Below are positions 9,059 through 16,784 of a DNA stretch of 64,000 bases, one piece after another. How positions within the stretch are numbered: the stretch's first letter is position 1; each line of letters starts with the position of its first letter. The stretch is from a virus. Under the pieces are notes generated by a model. It was not told the origin of the DNA, ran no database searches, and was given only the letters and a program-made list of their open reading frames with translations. The stretch lies in IMG/VR virus record IMGVR_UViG_3300025617_000009, positions 1 to 64,000 of that record; one strand, 5' to 3'. Position numbers and translations under genes: made by a program.

Positions 9059-10486
9059 TTAATCAGTATCTAGATTGTTTAAAAACTGCTTGAGTTTGGT
9101 AGAACTTGCTTCTGCTTGTATCTTAGGCGCAGCTTTGCCTTCATCTGGAGTGTCACTAGATTGTATTGGTTTAGAACCTCCACGTTTGAGTGCATCTACA
9201 ATACTGTTGCTTCCGCTACTGCTAGTTGCTGTTGCCGGTGCATCTTCGTCTTCGCCTAGATCAAATATACGCAGTGTGTCTACATCAAAGCCTAGATCAA
9301 TCTTAGCACCTACGCCACTTGAACTACGTGTTTTCATCAACTGGATTTGATAGCGTCCACGTTCACGCATAGCACGACTTGTAAAGATACCAATCAAGTT
9401 ATCTGCTGTATTAATCTTAGATATACCGCCCGAGATGTGCGAATGATCAAATTCAATCTCTTCTACACTTGATCTGTTCAACTGACTTGCTGTAACAAAG
9501 ATACAGTTAAGTTCCATTGCCAAGTTACGTAGTTCTTCTGACACATACTTGTCTTTGACAAACAAGTTCTCTGCAGATATCTTTTGTCCAAGCGGGTGCA
9601 TAAGATCCAAGTAATCAATTAATAATACGTCTACTTTACGTCCTGTTTTAATTTCATATTCTTTTAGATAAGCTCTAACGTCATTAGCATTCTTGCCTGT
9701 AGGCATATATTTGACCTGGAAAGCACCTGACTTTTTACCGATCATGCGTACTTTCATTTCAACATCGTCGATGGTTTTAAAGATGTCTCTGCTAGGTATG
9801 TCTGTGGTCATCGAATCAAGGCGCATACTAACTAGATTTTCACTTAGCTCAAATGTCAAGTATAATACATTCTTACCTTGTAAACACCAGTTCACACCCA
9901 TGTTTGCCATAAACAAACTCTTACCAGAACCTGACCCACCTGCAAAGATATTCAGTTCGCCTCTGTTGAATCCGCCAAATAACTTACGATCTAAAGCAGG
10001 CCACCCTGTGCTCACTTGTCCGTTCTTGTCTTTGATTGCTTCGAGTCGAGCTCTAGGATCAGCAAAATAATCTGTACCTAGATCTTTTTGTAAGCCAATT
10101 TGTACAGCACTCTTAACAAGTTCTTCACAACGTCCATACTCACCTTTCTCTAATAGGTCTGCTGAGTCAAGGATTGCTTTCTCTAGTGCTTTGTGTTTGG
10201 CAAATGTTTCAAAGTCTTGTAGCAACCAGTCATAGTGATTCTCTGCTAGTTGTCCTGGGTCTTTCAAGTCTGTATTTGTAGAAGCATTAACAATTTCAAA
10301 TGTAGGTAATGCGTTATGCTCTTCTACATATGTTTTAATAAACTTAGCTGGTTCTTGTAAACGTCTATCAAATGTGTTAGGATCAAACACACCCTGACAG
10401 CGTACAAAGCTCTCAGCGTCTGTCATAAACATTTCTAGATATACTCGTTGTATGTCGTAACCGTAGTCTGTGTTCTGTCTTGTCAT
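9059..10486 (-). CDS. gp41: Replicative DNA helicase, T4 gp41/DnaB family
   Basis: The 475-residue protein is a RecA-fold hexameric helicase that unwinds DNA 5'-3' at the phage fork and pairs with the gp61 primase encoded just upstream. Walker A is GGSGSGKS at 183-190; Walker B is VDVLLIDYLDL at about 285-295; a DnaB-type H4 segment FVTASQLNRSS follows, and an arginine-rich MRERGRYQIQLMKTR region lies near 380. The N-terminal helical domain covers about 1-150 and the C-terminal tail is Ser/Pro/Ala-rich and probably disordered. Length matches T4 gp41 (475). The start is fixed by a sigma-70 promoter whose -10 lies 6 bases before ATG, inside the 3' end of the carbamoyltransferase gene. No Shine-Dalgarno site is present. 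Confidence 0.96.
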   Translation of the reverse strand: MTRQNTDYGYDIQRVYLEMFMTDAESFVRCQGVFDPNTFDRRLQEPAKFIKTYVEEHNALPTFEIVNASTNTDLKDPGQLAENHYDWLLQDFETFAKHKALEKAILDSADLLEKGEYGRCEELVKSAVQIGLQKDLGTDYFADPRARLEAIKDKNGQVSTGWPALDRKLFGGFNRGELNIFAGGSGSGKSLFMANMGVNWCLQGKNVLYLTFELSENLVSMRLDSMTTDIPSRDIFKTIDDVEMKVRMIGKKSGAFQVKYMPTGKNANDVRAYLKEYEIKTGRKVDVLLIDYLDLMHPLGQKISAENLFVKDKYVSEELRNLAMELNCIFVTASQLNRSSVEEIEFDHSHISGGISKINTADNLIGIFTSRAMRERGRYQIQLMKTRSSSGVGAKIDLGFDVDTLRIFDLGEDEDAPATATSSSGSNSIVDALKRGGSKPIQSSDTPDEGKAAPKIQAEASSTKLKQFLNNLDTD

Positions 10487-10492
10487 CTTATT

Positions 10493-10521
10493 ATTATATT
10501 ACCTATGCCATACTTTGTCAA
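10493..10521 (-). promoter_or_regulatory. Early sigma-70-like promoter of gp41
   Basis: Minus strand TTGACA (10521-10516), 17-base spacer, TATAAT (10498-10493), then AATAAG and ATG. Both hexamers are perfect consensus. The normal start distance puts +1 at or next to the ATG, predicting a leaderless message. Confidence 0.82.
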
Positions 10522-11464
10522 TGTTTGTAAACTGTTTTGATTTTGCCAATACTGCACCTATGCACGATCCAGGATCGCCCGGGTTCTTAGGTACATGTAC
10601 TGTTTCCCAGTAAGGGCGTATTTTATCTACGGCCCGACGGTTAAGAGCGCCGCCTCCTGCTAGGGCTAGATTATCTGCACCTGTGTACCAACTAGCCCAC
10701 ATACTTAATCCTTGTAGTGCGTCTTCAAACAAGTCCTGGGTAGTAGCCGCTAAACACCCTAAGGCCCGTTCACTGCTTATCCCTGGGCGTAACCAGTTGC
10801 ACCCTCTATGTAGATTTATCTTAAACCGCCAACTAGGGTCTGCATAGGTAGGCATCTTTTCTATGACCTCTGACATCATCATACTGCGAAAGTGGTCAGG
10901 GTCGTAACCTTCACCCATGCCCGCTACCATGTATTCATCTCGCTGTGCTACCAGCCCAAGGCGCTGTGTCATAGCAGAGTAAAATAATCCTGGGCTGTGA
11001 GGATATCCTTGGCTAAAGATTTTTTTAAGTTTGCCTTGTTGTCCGTGCCATATTGTAAGTGTTTCAAACTCGCCTATGCTATCTAAACAAATAATTGCAC
11101 AATCGTCATGCGGTTGTGTATAGTAAGCATACGCGGCATGACTATGATGATGTTGTGTATACATTATTTTGGGATTGCGTATACCACGTTCTTGAAAATA
11201 TCTTTCTATATCATTCTCTTTAAACAACCAGCCTTGTCCAGCCCATAACTGTCTAACACTTTTTAAGAACGGGCGTTCGTACCATATGATATAACTAGGA
11301 TAACCCCAGTGTTCTATAGCATAGTCTAGCAGTTCTTTGTTTAGGTGAGGGTCGTTGGGTATGCCTGAAAAATCTTTGGCAAGCCCTGCCCACACTAATG
11401 TGTCGTAACTGAATACAGCCAGACTAGCATCGTGACTGTTACCTACTGCTCCCCAAGTAATCAT
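10499..11464 (-). CDS. Carbamoyltransferase-like protein (NodU/TobZ N-terminal domain only)
   Basis: The 321-residue protein resembles the Kae1-like domain of O-carbamoyltransferases. It opens with WGAVGNSHDASLAVF, has the metal-site-like segment TQHHHSHAAYAYY near 125, CLDSIGEFETLTIW near 150, and a glycine-rich LALAGGGALNR near 270 followed by PGDPGSCIGAVL, as in the family. Full-length NodU proteins are about 560 residues because of a separate C-terminal carbamoyl domain, which is absent here. Family members move a carbamoyl group from carbamoyl phosphate to a sugar or other hydroxyl; the substrate here is unknown. The ATG overlaps the TGA of the 40-residue gene upstream (ATGA), so it belongs to the primase operon. 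A role in modifying a glycan or nucleotide is inference. Confidence 0.85.
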   Translation of the reverse strand: MITWGAVGNSHDASLAVFSYDTLVWAGLAKDFSGIPNDPHLNKELLDYAIEHWGYPSYIIWYERPFLKSVRQLWAGQGWLFKENDIERYFQERGIRNPKIMYTQHHHSHAAYAYYTQPHDDCAIICLDSIGEFETLTIWHGQQGKLKKIFSQGYPHSPGLFYSAMTQRLGLVAQRDEYMVAGMGEGYDPDHFRSMMMSEVIEKMPTYADPSWRFKINLHRGCNWLRPGISSERALGCLAATTQDLFEDALQGLSMWASWYTGADNLALAGGGALNRRAVDKIRPYWETVHVPKNPGDPGSCIGAVLAKSKQFTNIDKVWHR

Positions 11465-11583
11465 TTGTAGATAAAAGGATCCCGTTTTTTAAGTTCGTCT
11501 AGTCGTTTTTTAAGTTCACGATGTTCCTTCCATTTTTTATACGGAAGTAGTATAAGTTCTTTAAGTTTTTTCAAATAAACCAT
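11461..11583 (-). CDS. Small basic conserved protein (40 aa)
   Basis: This short frame lies between the primase and carbamoyltransferase genes. It starts MVYLKKLKELILLPYKKW and ends KKRDPFIYK, with 13 Lys, and looks like a single amphipathic, strongly basic helix. It begins 13 bases inside the end of the primase gene and its TGA overlaps the next ATG (ATGA), the same tight coupling as neighbouring genes. I recall small ORFs with a similar DPFIYK ending beside replication genes in marine T4-like phages, which supports it being real. Function unknown; nucleic-acid or protein binding is possible given the charge. Confidence 0.72.
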   Translation of the reverse strand: MVYLKKLKELILLPYKKWKEHRELKKRLDELKKRDPFIYK

Positions 11584-12554
11584 TTCTTTGCTCTCAGTCT
11601 AATTTTAAGTGGAGACTCTTCTGCTGAAGTTACAATACTATGTAAAGTATATAGTCTACCGTACTTATCTACAGCATCTCCTATATCATTAATGTCTTGA
11701 CGCCATTCGGGCATGCTCACTGACCATCCTAGTTCAATAGCTCGCTCTACAAGTTTGCTTCCTGCTTTATCTCTATCAGGAACTACAATAATCTGTTTTC
11801 CTAGTCTATTCAACAACATTGCTTGTTGATCTGATATTTCACTGCCGCCTAGGGCACAACCTTCAATGTGTATAGCATCTACCTGTCCTTCGCAGACAAT
11901 AGCAAATATCTTATTGTAGCCTTGATTATCTAAACCATATACAAAGCCAGGTTGTACTTCTGTGAGATACTTGGGCTTCTTGTCAGGTACTACACTTCGT
12001 CCTGTCCAACCTACTATGTTGCCTTCGTAGTAGAAAGGAATGATAAGTCTATCACGGTAACCTAGACTAGGCGACCAGTAATAGTCAGTGTCATCTACAT
12101 TCAAATGACGACTAGCCATGTACTCTAACACAGCCATTGAGTACTTGTCAAAGTCTGTAATGTCTGTAATCCTAACAGCATCCTCAGGCAGAGGCACAGG
12201 GCGGAATGAAGGTAGTTGGGCTATGCGTGTTTGTGCCTCTACTCCTTCGTTCTCCCTCATCACTTCCAACGCCACCTTATTGACTATGTCGTCAGGCGCT
12301 CCCATCCATTGTAGGAGTTTCCGTAACTTGTGAGAGAGATTACGCCCTGGTTGCCAACTTGCTTTAAAGCCACAGTTAAAGCAGTGGAAACTAACGCCGC
12401 CGTCTGGGTTTGATATGAGTCCGCCACGCTGTCTAGTATCTGCACTTGTACCATTATGGTGACAGCAAGGAGCATTAAAACTAATCCATCCACTAGGAGT
12501 AGTCTTACGCTTGGGCGGTAGATATGTCAGAACTGTGTCAGATACAATACTCAT
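11571..12554 (-). CDS. gp61: DNA primase, T4 gp61 family
   Basis: The 327-residue enzyme makes RNA primers for lagging-strand synthesis with gp41. The N-terminal zinc ribbon is visible as CCHH at 30-33 and CFNC at 58-61. The TOPRIM core has the acidic motif AIVCEGQVDAI (Glu222) and the VVPDRDKAG motif (Asp260, Asp262). Length is close to T4 gp61 (342). The start ATG follows a consensus sigma-70 promoter with its -10 six bases upstream and no Shine-Dalgarno site. It heads a unit with the 40-residue protein and the carbamoyltransferase, and gp41 follows from its own promoter. Confidence 0.95.
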   Translation of the reverse strand: MSIVSDTVLTYLPPKRKTTPSGWISFNAPCCHHNGTSADTRQRGGLISNPDGGVSFHCFNCGFKASWQPGRNLSHKLRKLLQWMGAPDDIVNKVALEVMRENEGVEAQTRIAQLPSFRPVPLPEDAVRITDITDFDKYSMAVLEYMASRHLNVDDTDYYWSPSLGYRDRLIIPFYYEGNIVGWTGRSVVPDKKPKYLTEVQPGFVYGLDNQGYNKIFAIVCEGQVDAIHIEGCALGGSEISDQQAMLLNRLGKQIIVVPDRDKAGSKLVERAIELGWSVSMPEWRQDINDIGDAVDKYGRLYTLHSIVTSAEESPLKIRLRAKKWFI

Positions 12555-12560
12555 AATAGT

Positions 12561-12589
12561 ATTATACTGTAACTTTTTTATAAAGTCAA
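12561..12589 (-). promoter_or_regulatory. Early sigma-70-like promoter of gp61
   Basis: Minus strand TTGACT (12589-12584), 17-base spacer, perfect TATAAT (12566-12561), then ACTATT and ATG at 12554. Same leaderless geometry as the gp41 promoter. Confidence 0.82.
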
Positions 12590-13366
12590 TTAGTTTCTTA
12601 CAAGAACTTTGGTTATTTTATTTTCAGGATCTGCATTAACACTTACACGTAGATAACTAAACACACCATTGAAGTTAAACATCTTATGTGTTTCTGTAGT
12701 TGTTACTACTTCTGTTTCCACATCAAACCATTTAGTAATACCTGTATCGATTTGATTCTCTAGTGTTCCCTGAATAGTGACTTCGCCGTCGAAGCCGTTA
12801 GTGTACACTAGTGCAGTATGTAGTGCTTCGTTACCGTTTAGTGCAGGTTGTGCTTCTACACTTTCTGATACCCACGTACCTTCAACTTCTTCTGAGAACT
12901 GCGTAATACTGTGTGCAGGTTTAGGCGCAGGCAAACTTTGTCCATCTAAATATATTGTGCCACGATTTTCAAAGTAACTATCGCTGTATGTTAATGTGTT
13001 TCCCGAGCTAGAGTTTAAATGTATGCTATAACTTAGATATTGTTGTTTGAGATTAAGCATGTCATTTTCTGTGATGGTTATTTTACATTTACCACGTGTT
13101 TCTGTAGTTCCTAAATCCAACACATCGCAGTCATGTTGAATAACAAGATTTTGATTCTCATCAAAAATCATAATCACAGGCGTATAGCCTTGAATGTCTA
13201 CAGGCTTTTGATCTGCATTTAAAACTCTATATTCTAATACATTATCGATGCCTTTAAAAATCTTTATCTGTCTTGTATACACTGATCTATACTCCGTGAT
13301 GAATCCTGCTTCATTAGCAATAATGTTGGTTTTATTTTTGACTAAATATCTAGGTGTTAATTGCAT
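12590..13366 (-). CDS. Putative virion structural protein (beta-rich)
   Basis: The 258-residue protein starts MQLTPRYLVKNKTNI. I chose ATG at 13366 over an in-frame TTG at 13393 because a late-promoter motif lies exactly 5 bases before the ATG and the extra residues would include that promoter. The sequence is beta-rich (TRQIKIFKGIDNVLEYRVL; FDGEVTIQGTLENQI) and the C-terminal half looks like a small jelly-roll or sandwich domain. No enzyme motif or signal peptide is seen. Its late promoter, amid early replication genes, argues for a virion part such as a baseplate or fibre accessory. I recall similar proteins in marine T4-like phages but cannot assign a T4 equivalent. Confidence 0.7.
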   Translation of the reverse strand: MQLTPRYLVKNKTNIIANEAGFITEYRSVYTRQIKIFKGIDNVLEYRVLNADQKPVDIQGYTPVIMIFDENQNLVIQHDCDVLDLGTTETRGKCKITITENDMLNLKQQYLSYSIHLNSSSGNTLTYSDSYFENRGTIYLDGQSLPAPKPAHSITQFSEEVEGTWVSESVEAQPALNGNEALHTALVYTNGFDGEVTIQGTLENQIDTGITKWFDVETEVVTTTETHKMFNFNGVFSYLRVSVNADPENKITKVLVRN

Positions 13367-13371
13367 AACAC

Positions 13372-13379
13372 TATTTATC
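13372..13379 (-). promoter_or_regulatory. T4-type late promoter (GATAAATA), 5 bases before ATG
   Basis: Minus-strand GATAAATA, then GTGTT, then ATG at 13366. The normal late start distance places +1 at about the ATG, with no Shine-Dalgarno site. The motif lies in the 17-base gap before the divergent plus-strand gene. Confidence 0.7.
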
Positions 13380-13383
13380 GGAC

Positions 13384-13755
13384 ATGTTAACAAAAGATAT
13401 TAAAGAAAATTTTCCATTTATTAGCGTAGTAACATATGGCGGCAACGAATATGTTGGAATCATCACGAATCAAGATCAATACGTAACTTGTATGTACAAC
13501 TATGCCTTTTTAAAAACTCAAGAAGAAAAGAAACTTTTATTAGATCTTGGAGAAATATGGTGGTGGGAAAGTAATCGTCTGATACCCATTAATATCTTTC
13601 TAAGGCAAGAATTAGAACCATTAGCATATTCTGTGTTAACTATGAATTCTAAAGATGTTGTTGTTAGTATAGGTCCTACAGTCAATTTAAATAACATGAC
13701 GTTAAAAAGAGTAAAAAGAAAATCTGTACAATTAATTAAAAAACCTAAAAATTAA
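13384..13755 (+). CDS. Conserved marine T4-like phage protein of unknown function
   Basis: The 123-residue protein is the only plus-strand gene in the left half. It reads FPFISVVTYGGNEYVGIIT, then LDLGEIWWWESNRLIPINIFL and IGPTVNLNNMTLKRVKRKS. The N-terminal strands resemble an Sm/SH3-like small barrel, followed by a WWWESNRLIP motif and a basic tail. I recall near-identical motifs in cyanophage hypothetical proteins. It starts 17 bases from a divergent late gene and its 3' end overlaps the convergent glycosyltransferase gene by 11 bases. The fold suggests a post-transcriptional or RNA-binding regulator, but that is speculation. No convincing promoter was found upstream. Confidence 0.75.
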   Translation: MLTKDIKENFPFISVVTYGGNEYVGIITNQDQYVTCMYNYAFLKTQEEKKLLLDLGEIWWWESNRLIPINIFLRQELEPLAYSVLTMNSKDVVVSIGPTVNLNNMTLKRVKRKSVQLIKKPKN

Positions 13756-14470
13756 ATCTTCCACTTCTTTTATTAATATTATTTTTTGTAAACTTCTTAT
13801 CGCCGGCAGCATGTGTTAATATGCCTTTGACATGCTTGCTTTGGAAATACCCTCTACCTTTAACGTCCTTGTTTAAATCATTACACATCATATGTGTGCA
13901 ACATTCGGGCCATATATGTCCGTCCCAAGTTTTAGGTTTGTTCCATACTTCTCCGCTATCGTAGATACTTAACATGTTATCTACCAGTTGCTGTCTTTGT
14001 TCAGATGTGCCTGCTATAACAAATAATCCTGTTTCCCAATGAGTCATTCTATTTTGTATTTCTACGTGAACTGCTAGATCATATCCTGCAAGTAATAATT
14101 TGTCAATGTCTTTTTGTATAGGCTTGTGTGTTTGTGTGTCGGCATCTAGCCATATTACAGGTTCGTCCGTTTTTAATATTAGATCACAGATAGCATATAC
14201 CTTATGACTCCATCGCAAACCTTTTAGATATTTGTTTTTAGTTTTTTTATTTTGTTCAAGATTTATTAAAGACTCAGTTTTATTTTTAAACAACAAAAAA
14301 TTTTCTTGTTTGTCTAAATCAATGTTAATTATGCGGGCGTGATCTACTGGACAATCTTGATGATACACATATAGAGTACTGTCTTCAGGCCAGCACCGCG
14401 TCCAAGATTCTATAAACTTGTTAGCATAAACGTTCCAATGATCTTTGTGAAAACTGGTTATACATATCAT
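13745..14470 (-). CDS. Putative GT-A glycosyltransferase
   Basis: The 241-residue protein begins MICITSFHKDHWNVYANKF and has the metal-binding DXD-type motif VIWLDADTQTHK near 106-117, preceded by LRWSHKVYAICD. This arrangement (KW/RWSHKVY, then a WxDAD motif, then a GLF/GFY segment) is shared with the protein encoded at 22408-23223, so they are paralogues. It should transfer a sugar from a nucleotide donor; donor and acceptor are unknown. It overlaps the preceding gene by four bases (ATGA) and is the last gene of the 16161-13745 unit, about 6 kb from the main sugar cassette. No signal peptide or membrane segment, so cytosolic. Confidence 0.8.
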   Translation of the reverse strand: MICITSFHKDHWNVYANKFIESWTRCWPEDSTLYVYHQDCPVDHARIINIDLDKQENFLLFKNKTESLINLEQNKKTKNKYLKGLRWSHKVYAICDLILKTDEPVIWLDADTQTHKPIQKDIDKLLLAGYDLAVHVEIQNRMTHWETGLFVIAGTSEQRQQLVDNMLSIYDSGEVWNKPKTWDGHIWPECCTHMMCNDLNKDVKGRGYFQSKHVKGILTHAAGDKKFTKNNINKRSGRFNF

Positions 14471-15033
14471 TGTAGCTCCTCACATAGTAAGTTCATATGC
14501 ACTACACAAGCCATTGCGTAAGACACAGCATGAGCTTTCTTGAAGTAGTATTCACCGTCCTCTGGTTTAATCCACACTTCCTTTCGTATAGTCGTCCACG
14601 GTTCGTTCATGAGGTGTCTTTTTGCCGGACGGATTATAGCGAGGACTGCTGCCAGATCCTCTACGCTTCGTGGCTTCAAACTGCGCAAGACGTCTCCGTG
14701 CCCCGAGAGATGAAATACGTTGTTTACGAAGTCGTCGTGTTCTAGAAGTTCCCATAATGGCTCCTTGTTCATCAACGCTAAGAGATGTTCTTCATCTCTT
14801 ATATCTTTATATATGCTAACATTGAGAAAGTCTAATTTAAAGTATCCGCGCTCTTCTGCACTTTTATAATCTATTGTACTTAAATTATCAACAGGGTTAT
14901 GTGGAATTTCTGTAACGTACACACCAGTGTTGTGTTTCTTTTCTGTGTCAAGTTTTGCAACACGATGATTTATTTTAGATAAAATTAAATCCCTGTCAGG
15001 GAAATCTATATCAATATCTGGAAGATCTATCAC
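14467..15033 (-). CDS. Miniature DNA polymerase III alpha-like (C-family palm) protein
   Basis: The 188-residue protein resembles short pieces of bacterial DnaE joined together. LPDIDIDFPDRDLIL at 4-18 matches the PDFDVDF palm motif with two catalytic aspartates (Asp6, Asp8). YFKLDFLNVS near 64-73 matches the strand carrying the third aspartate (Asp68). HLSGHGDVLRSLKPRSVEDLA and then IRPAKRHLM match the DnaE finger segment LKP...FEDL...YRPGP, and FKKAHAVSYAMACV matches the FNKSHAAAYA motif. PHP, beta-binding and most finger parts are missing; full DnaE is about 1100 residues. T4-like phages normally replicate with a family-B enzyme, so the role is unclear: primer-level synthesis, repair or a non-catalytic part. 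It overlaps genes on both sides by four bases. Confidence 0.8.
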   Translation of the reverse strand: MIDLPDIDIDFPDRDLILSKINHRVAKLDTEKKHNTGVYVTEIPHNPVDNLSTIDYKSAEERGYFKLDFLNVSIYKDIRDEEHLLALMNKEPLWELLEHDDFVNNVFHLSGHGDVLRSLKPRSVEDLAAVLAIIRPAKRHLMNEPWTTIRKEVWIKPEDGEYYFKKAHAVSYAMACVVHMNLLCEELQ

Positions 15034-15725
15034 AGATTGGATTCCTTGGAAATATCTTTTACCAGTTGTACATCACTTGGACTTCGTTTAAAACGCAGTG
15101 CCCAATGTTCCGGGTTAATAACATGATAAACCATTTCTAGTTGTTCGTCATTAAATTTACTTAGCATTTCTTTTCCGCTTTTACAATTTAAAATAAGCCA
15201 CGGAGATATTTTGCCATCCTTGATATGCCATACTGCTCTGTTGAGACTTACATGCTGGAAATAATGATTCCACGGTGCAGGTTCGTTTTCTTCTGCCCAC
15301 TCCATCATTGTCTTTACACTTCTTTCTAATGCTGTTGTTACATCTTCTTTGAGAATAAATTCTAGTACATATTTTTCATATAAACTATCTTTTGCCCAGT
15401 GATCTAGTTTAACGCCACTAGTAACAACATAGTCTATGTATTTTTCTGGATACAACGGTTGCACATTATTAAGAAAACTACCAAACTTAACAAAAGCGTT
15501 GTAATACTGACTGTCAACAAAGTCAGCATAACTTTTTTCTTTCTTTGCTCCTGCGCTGAGAATATAGAATCTCTGGAAGGCGTATAAGCCGTATCTTACT
15601 CGCTTTTCATCTTTTTGTAGCCATCGTCTCTTTTTTTCACACATATGTGCCGCAAGAGTTTTTTCTCTTACATAACTTGTGCCGCAATATTCGCACTTGT
15701 ATTTTTTATCAGAGTTTGACGTCAA
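15030..15725 (-). CDS. N-terminal zinc-finger protein, conserved in marine T4-like phages
   Basis: A zinc-binding motif opens the protein: CEYC, then TLAAHMCEKKRRW, a CxxC...HxC arrangement reminiscent of C2H2 fingers. The rest (AFQRFYILS, FGSFLNNVQPLYPEKYIDYV) is helical and matches what I recall of a conserved cyanophage family. No ATG lies near the finger; I picked TTG at 15725, giving a finger at residues 11-29 and a 17-base overlap with the upstream gene. A TTG at 15779 would add 18 residues. Its stop overlaps the mini-DnaE start (ATGA), and that coupling suggests that the two work together at DNA. Function unproven. Confidence 0.75.
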   Translation of the reverse strand: MTSNSDKKYKCEYCGTSYVREKTLAAHMCEKKRRWLQKDEKRVRYGLYAFQRFYILSAGAKKEKSYADFVDSQYYNAFVKFGSFLNNVQPLYPEKYIDYVVTSGVKLDHWAKDSLYEKYVLEFILKEDVTTALERSVKTMMEWAEENEPAPWNHYFQHVSLNRAVWHIKDGKISPWLILNCKSGKEMLSKFNDEQLEMVYHVINPEHWALRFKRSPSDVQLVKDISKESNL

Positions 15726-16161
15726 TGTTATGTTCTTCAGCCAGTTGCTTGAGTTCTTTTTTTGTATATAGTCCAGCAAGTAGCTCTACCTCTTTCTGTT
15801 TCATGTTAGGATGGATTTGTTCTAGTAGTTTTACTGCTTTGTTATTGTCAGCAGTTGCTTTCTTTTTGAAGCCTTGCCAAGGATGATATTCTATCTTACC
15901 TGTAGCACCACTCATACAAAGCAGTTGCCATTGTAATTGAGGATGCTTGCTTACTTCCATGTAGTTTTTATTAAAGTATTCATTGGTTTTAAACACAGCA
16001 AGTTCTTGTGCTTCTCTGTTGCCGCTGACATTACTAACATATCTATTCAGCAACCAAAAACTTACTTGTTTCTTTTCTTCGTCGCTTAGTTCCTTCCAAA
16101 CAGATTTTGCACCCATGTCTATTGCCGCTAGTATGTCTTTGATTGGAAGTTTATTTGCCAT
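15709..16161 (-). CDS. Conserved phage protein, possible divergent clamp-loader small subunit (gp62-like)
   Basis: The 150-residue protein is all-helical (IKDILAAIDMGAKSVW; VSFWLLNRYVSNVSG; KHPQLQWQLLCMSGATGK; TKKELKQLAEEHNIDV). The order of a helical N-part, a W-rich middle and a C-terminal KELKQLAEEH helix is like the small clamp-loader subunit gp62 in size and position near replication genes, but I see no diagnostic motif and gp44 is not in the window. It is translated from ATG at 16161, overlaps the gene before it by 11 bases and the zinc-finger gene after it. Treat the gp62 suggestion as weak. Confidence 0.7.
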   Translation of the reverse strand: MANKLPIKDILAAIDMGAKSVWKELSDEEKKQVSFWLLNRYVSNVSGNREAQELAVFKTNEYFNKNYMEVSKHPQLQWQLLCMSGATGKIEYHPWQGFKKKATADNNKAVKLLEQIHPNMKQKEVELLAGLYTKKELKQLAEEHNIDVKL

Positions 16162-16537
16162 CTATGTATTTCCACACTGAATCTGTTTCTAATCTGTAAC
16201 TACCTGCAAACTTATATCTATCCCATCTATCAGGTTCTATTAAACTTAGTATATACTCATTGCCGGTATAATACAAGTGATACGTTTGTCCAACAATAGG
16301 AACAAAGTTAAATCGTGCTTGATAAACTAGTTGAGTATCTTCTGCTAATTTTGCTAATCTAAAATACTCTTGTTTGATTTCTTCTAGTTTGCTTTCTAAA
16401 TGATGTTTAGCTTCGATTCCTCGTCCTGTTTTGAATCCGCCTACATCAGGTAATACAATAGCAGGAGCACTTACATTACTTCCGTAAGGTAAAATATTTG
16501 CGTCTTCTGCAAAGTTGTCAGGACGTTTATTTGCCAT
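16151..16537 (-). CDS. DUF2452 family protein
   Basis: The 128-residue protein matches the DUF2452 pattern: LPYGSNVSAPAI, then a helix HHLESKLEEIKQEYFRLAKL, then FVPIVGQTYHLYYTGNEYIL, SLIEPDRW and a closing GSYRLETDSVWKYI. The family is common in T4-like phages and bacteria and has no established function. It has its own sigma-70-like promoter with the -10 seven bases before ATG and no Shine-Dalgarno site, so it likely heads the early unit running through the zinc-finger and mini-DnaE genes. Its 5' end overlaps the preceding 85-residue gene by 11 bases. Confidence 0.82.
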   Translation of the reverse strand: MANKRPDNFAEDANILPYGSNVSAPAIVLPDVGGFKTGRGIEAKHHLESKLEEIKQEYFRLAKLAEDTQLVYQARFNFVPIVGQTYHLYYTGNEYILSLIEPDRWDRYKFAGSYRLETDSVWKYIDGK

Positions 16538-16784
16538 CTTTTATAATATAGTATAGTTCGACAGTTTTGTCAAGTTGCTTTTTAAGAGTAGGATGTTGCT
16601 CTGCTAGATCACATAACTTTTCCCATTCTCCCCAATGTAGTAGTTTGCCTTGGGCTCTTGCTACACCTCTAGGATCCCCGCCTATTATCCAGCGGGGTAT
16701 CTCTGGTTTGTCTCGATAACGAGCGTAGACAACACCGTCATGACGCTCATATATCAACGGCTCGCCTGGAAGCAGTTTAGCCAT
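16527..16784 (-). CDS. Small conserved phage protein of unknown function
   Basis: The 85-residue protein starts MAKLLPGEPLIYERHDGVV. I prefer ATG at 16784 over an upstream start at 16799 because the downstream one gives the natural N-terminus and an 8-base overlap with the transporter gene. It has a compact YARYRDKPEIPRWIIGGDP region and helices after it; IGGDPRGVARAQG is striking but matches no nucleotide-binding motif I know. It is translationally coupled to genes on both sides. Function unknown. Confidence 0.7.
   Translation of the reverse strand: MAKLLPGEPLIYERHDGVVYARYRDKPEIPRWIIGGDPRGVARAQGKLLHWGEWEKLCDLAEQHPTLKKQLDKTVELYYIIKDGK
16545..16573 (-). promoter_or_regulatory. Sigma-70-like early promoter of the DUF2452 gene
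   Basis: Minus strand TTGACA (16573-16568), 17-base spacer, TATATT (16550-16545), 7 bases, ATG at 16537. It lies inside the 3' end of the preceding gene. Confidence 0.68.

Noticed and set aside
13340-13383. Early promoter for the plus-strand 123-residue gene
   Set aside because: TTGACT is present at 13338, but no acceptable -10 lies at 16-18 bases; TATTTA before ATG has no matching -35.
15709-16161. Firm assignment as gp62 clamp-loader subunit
   Set aside because: Size, helical content and location fit, but no diagnostic residue could be matched and gp44 is not nearby.
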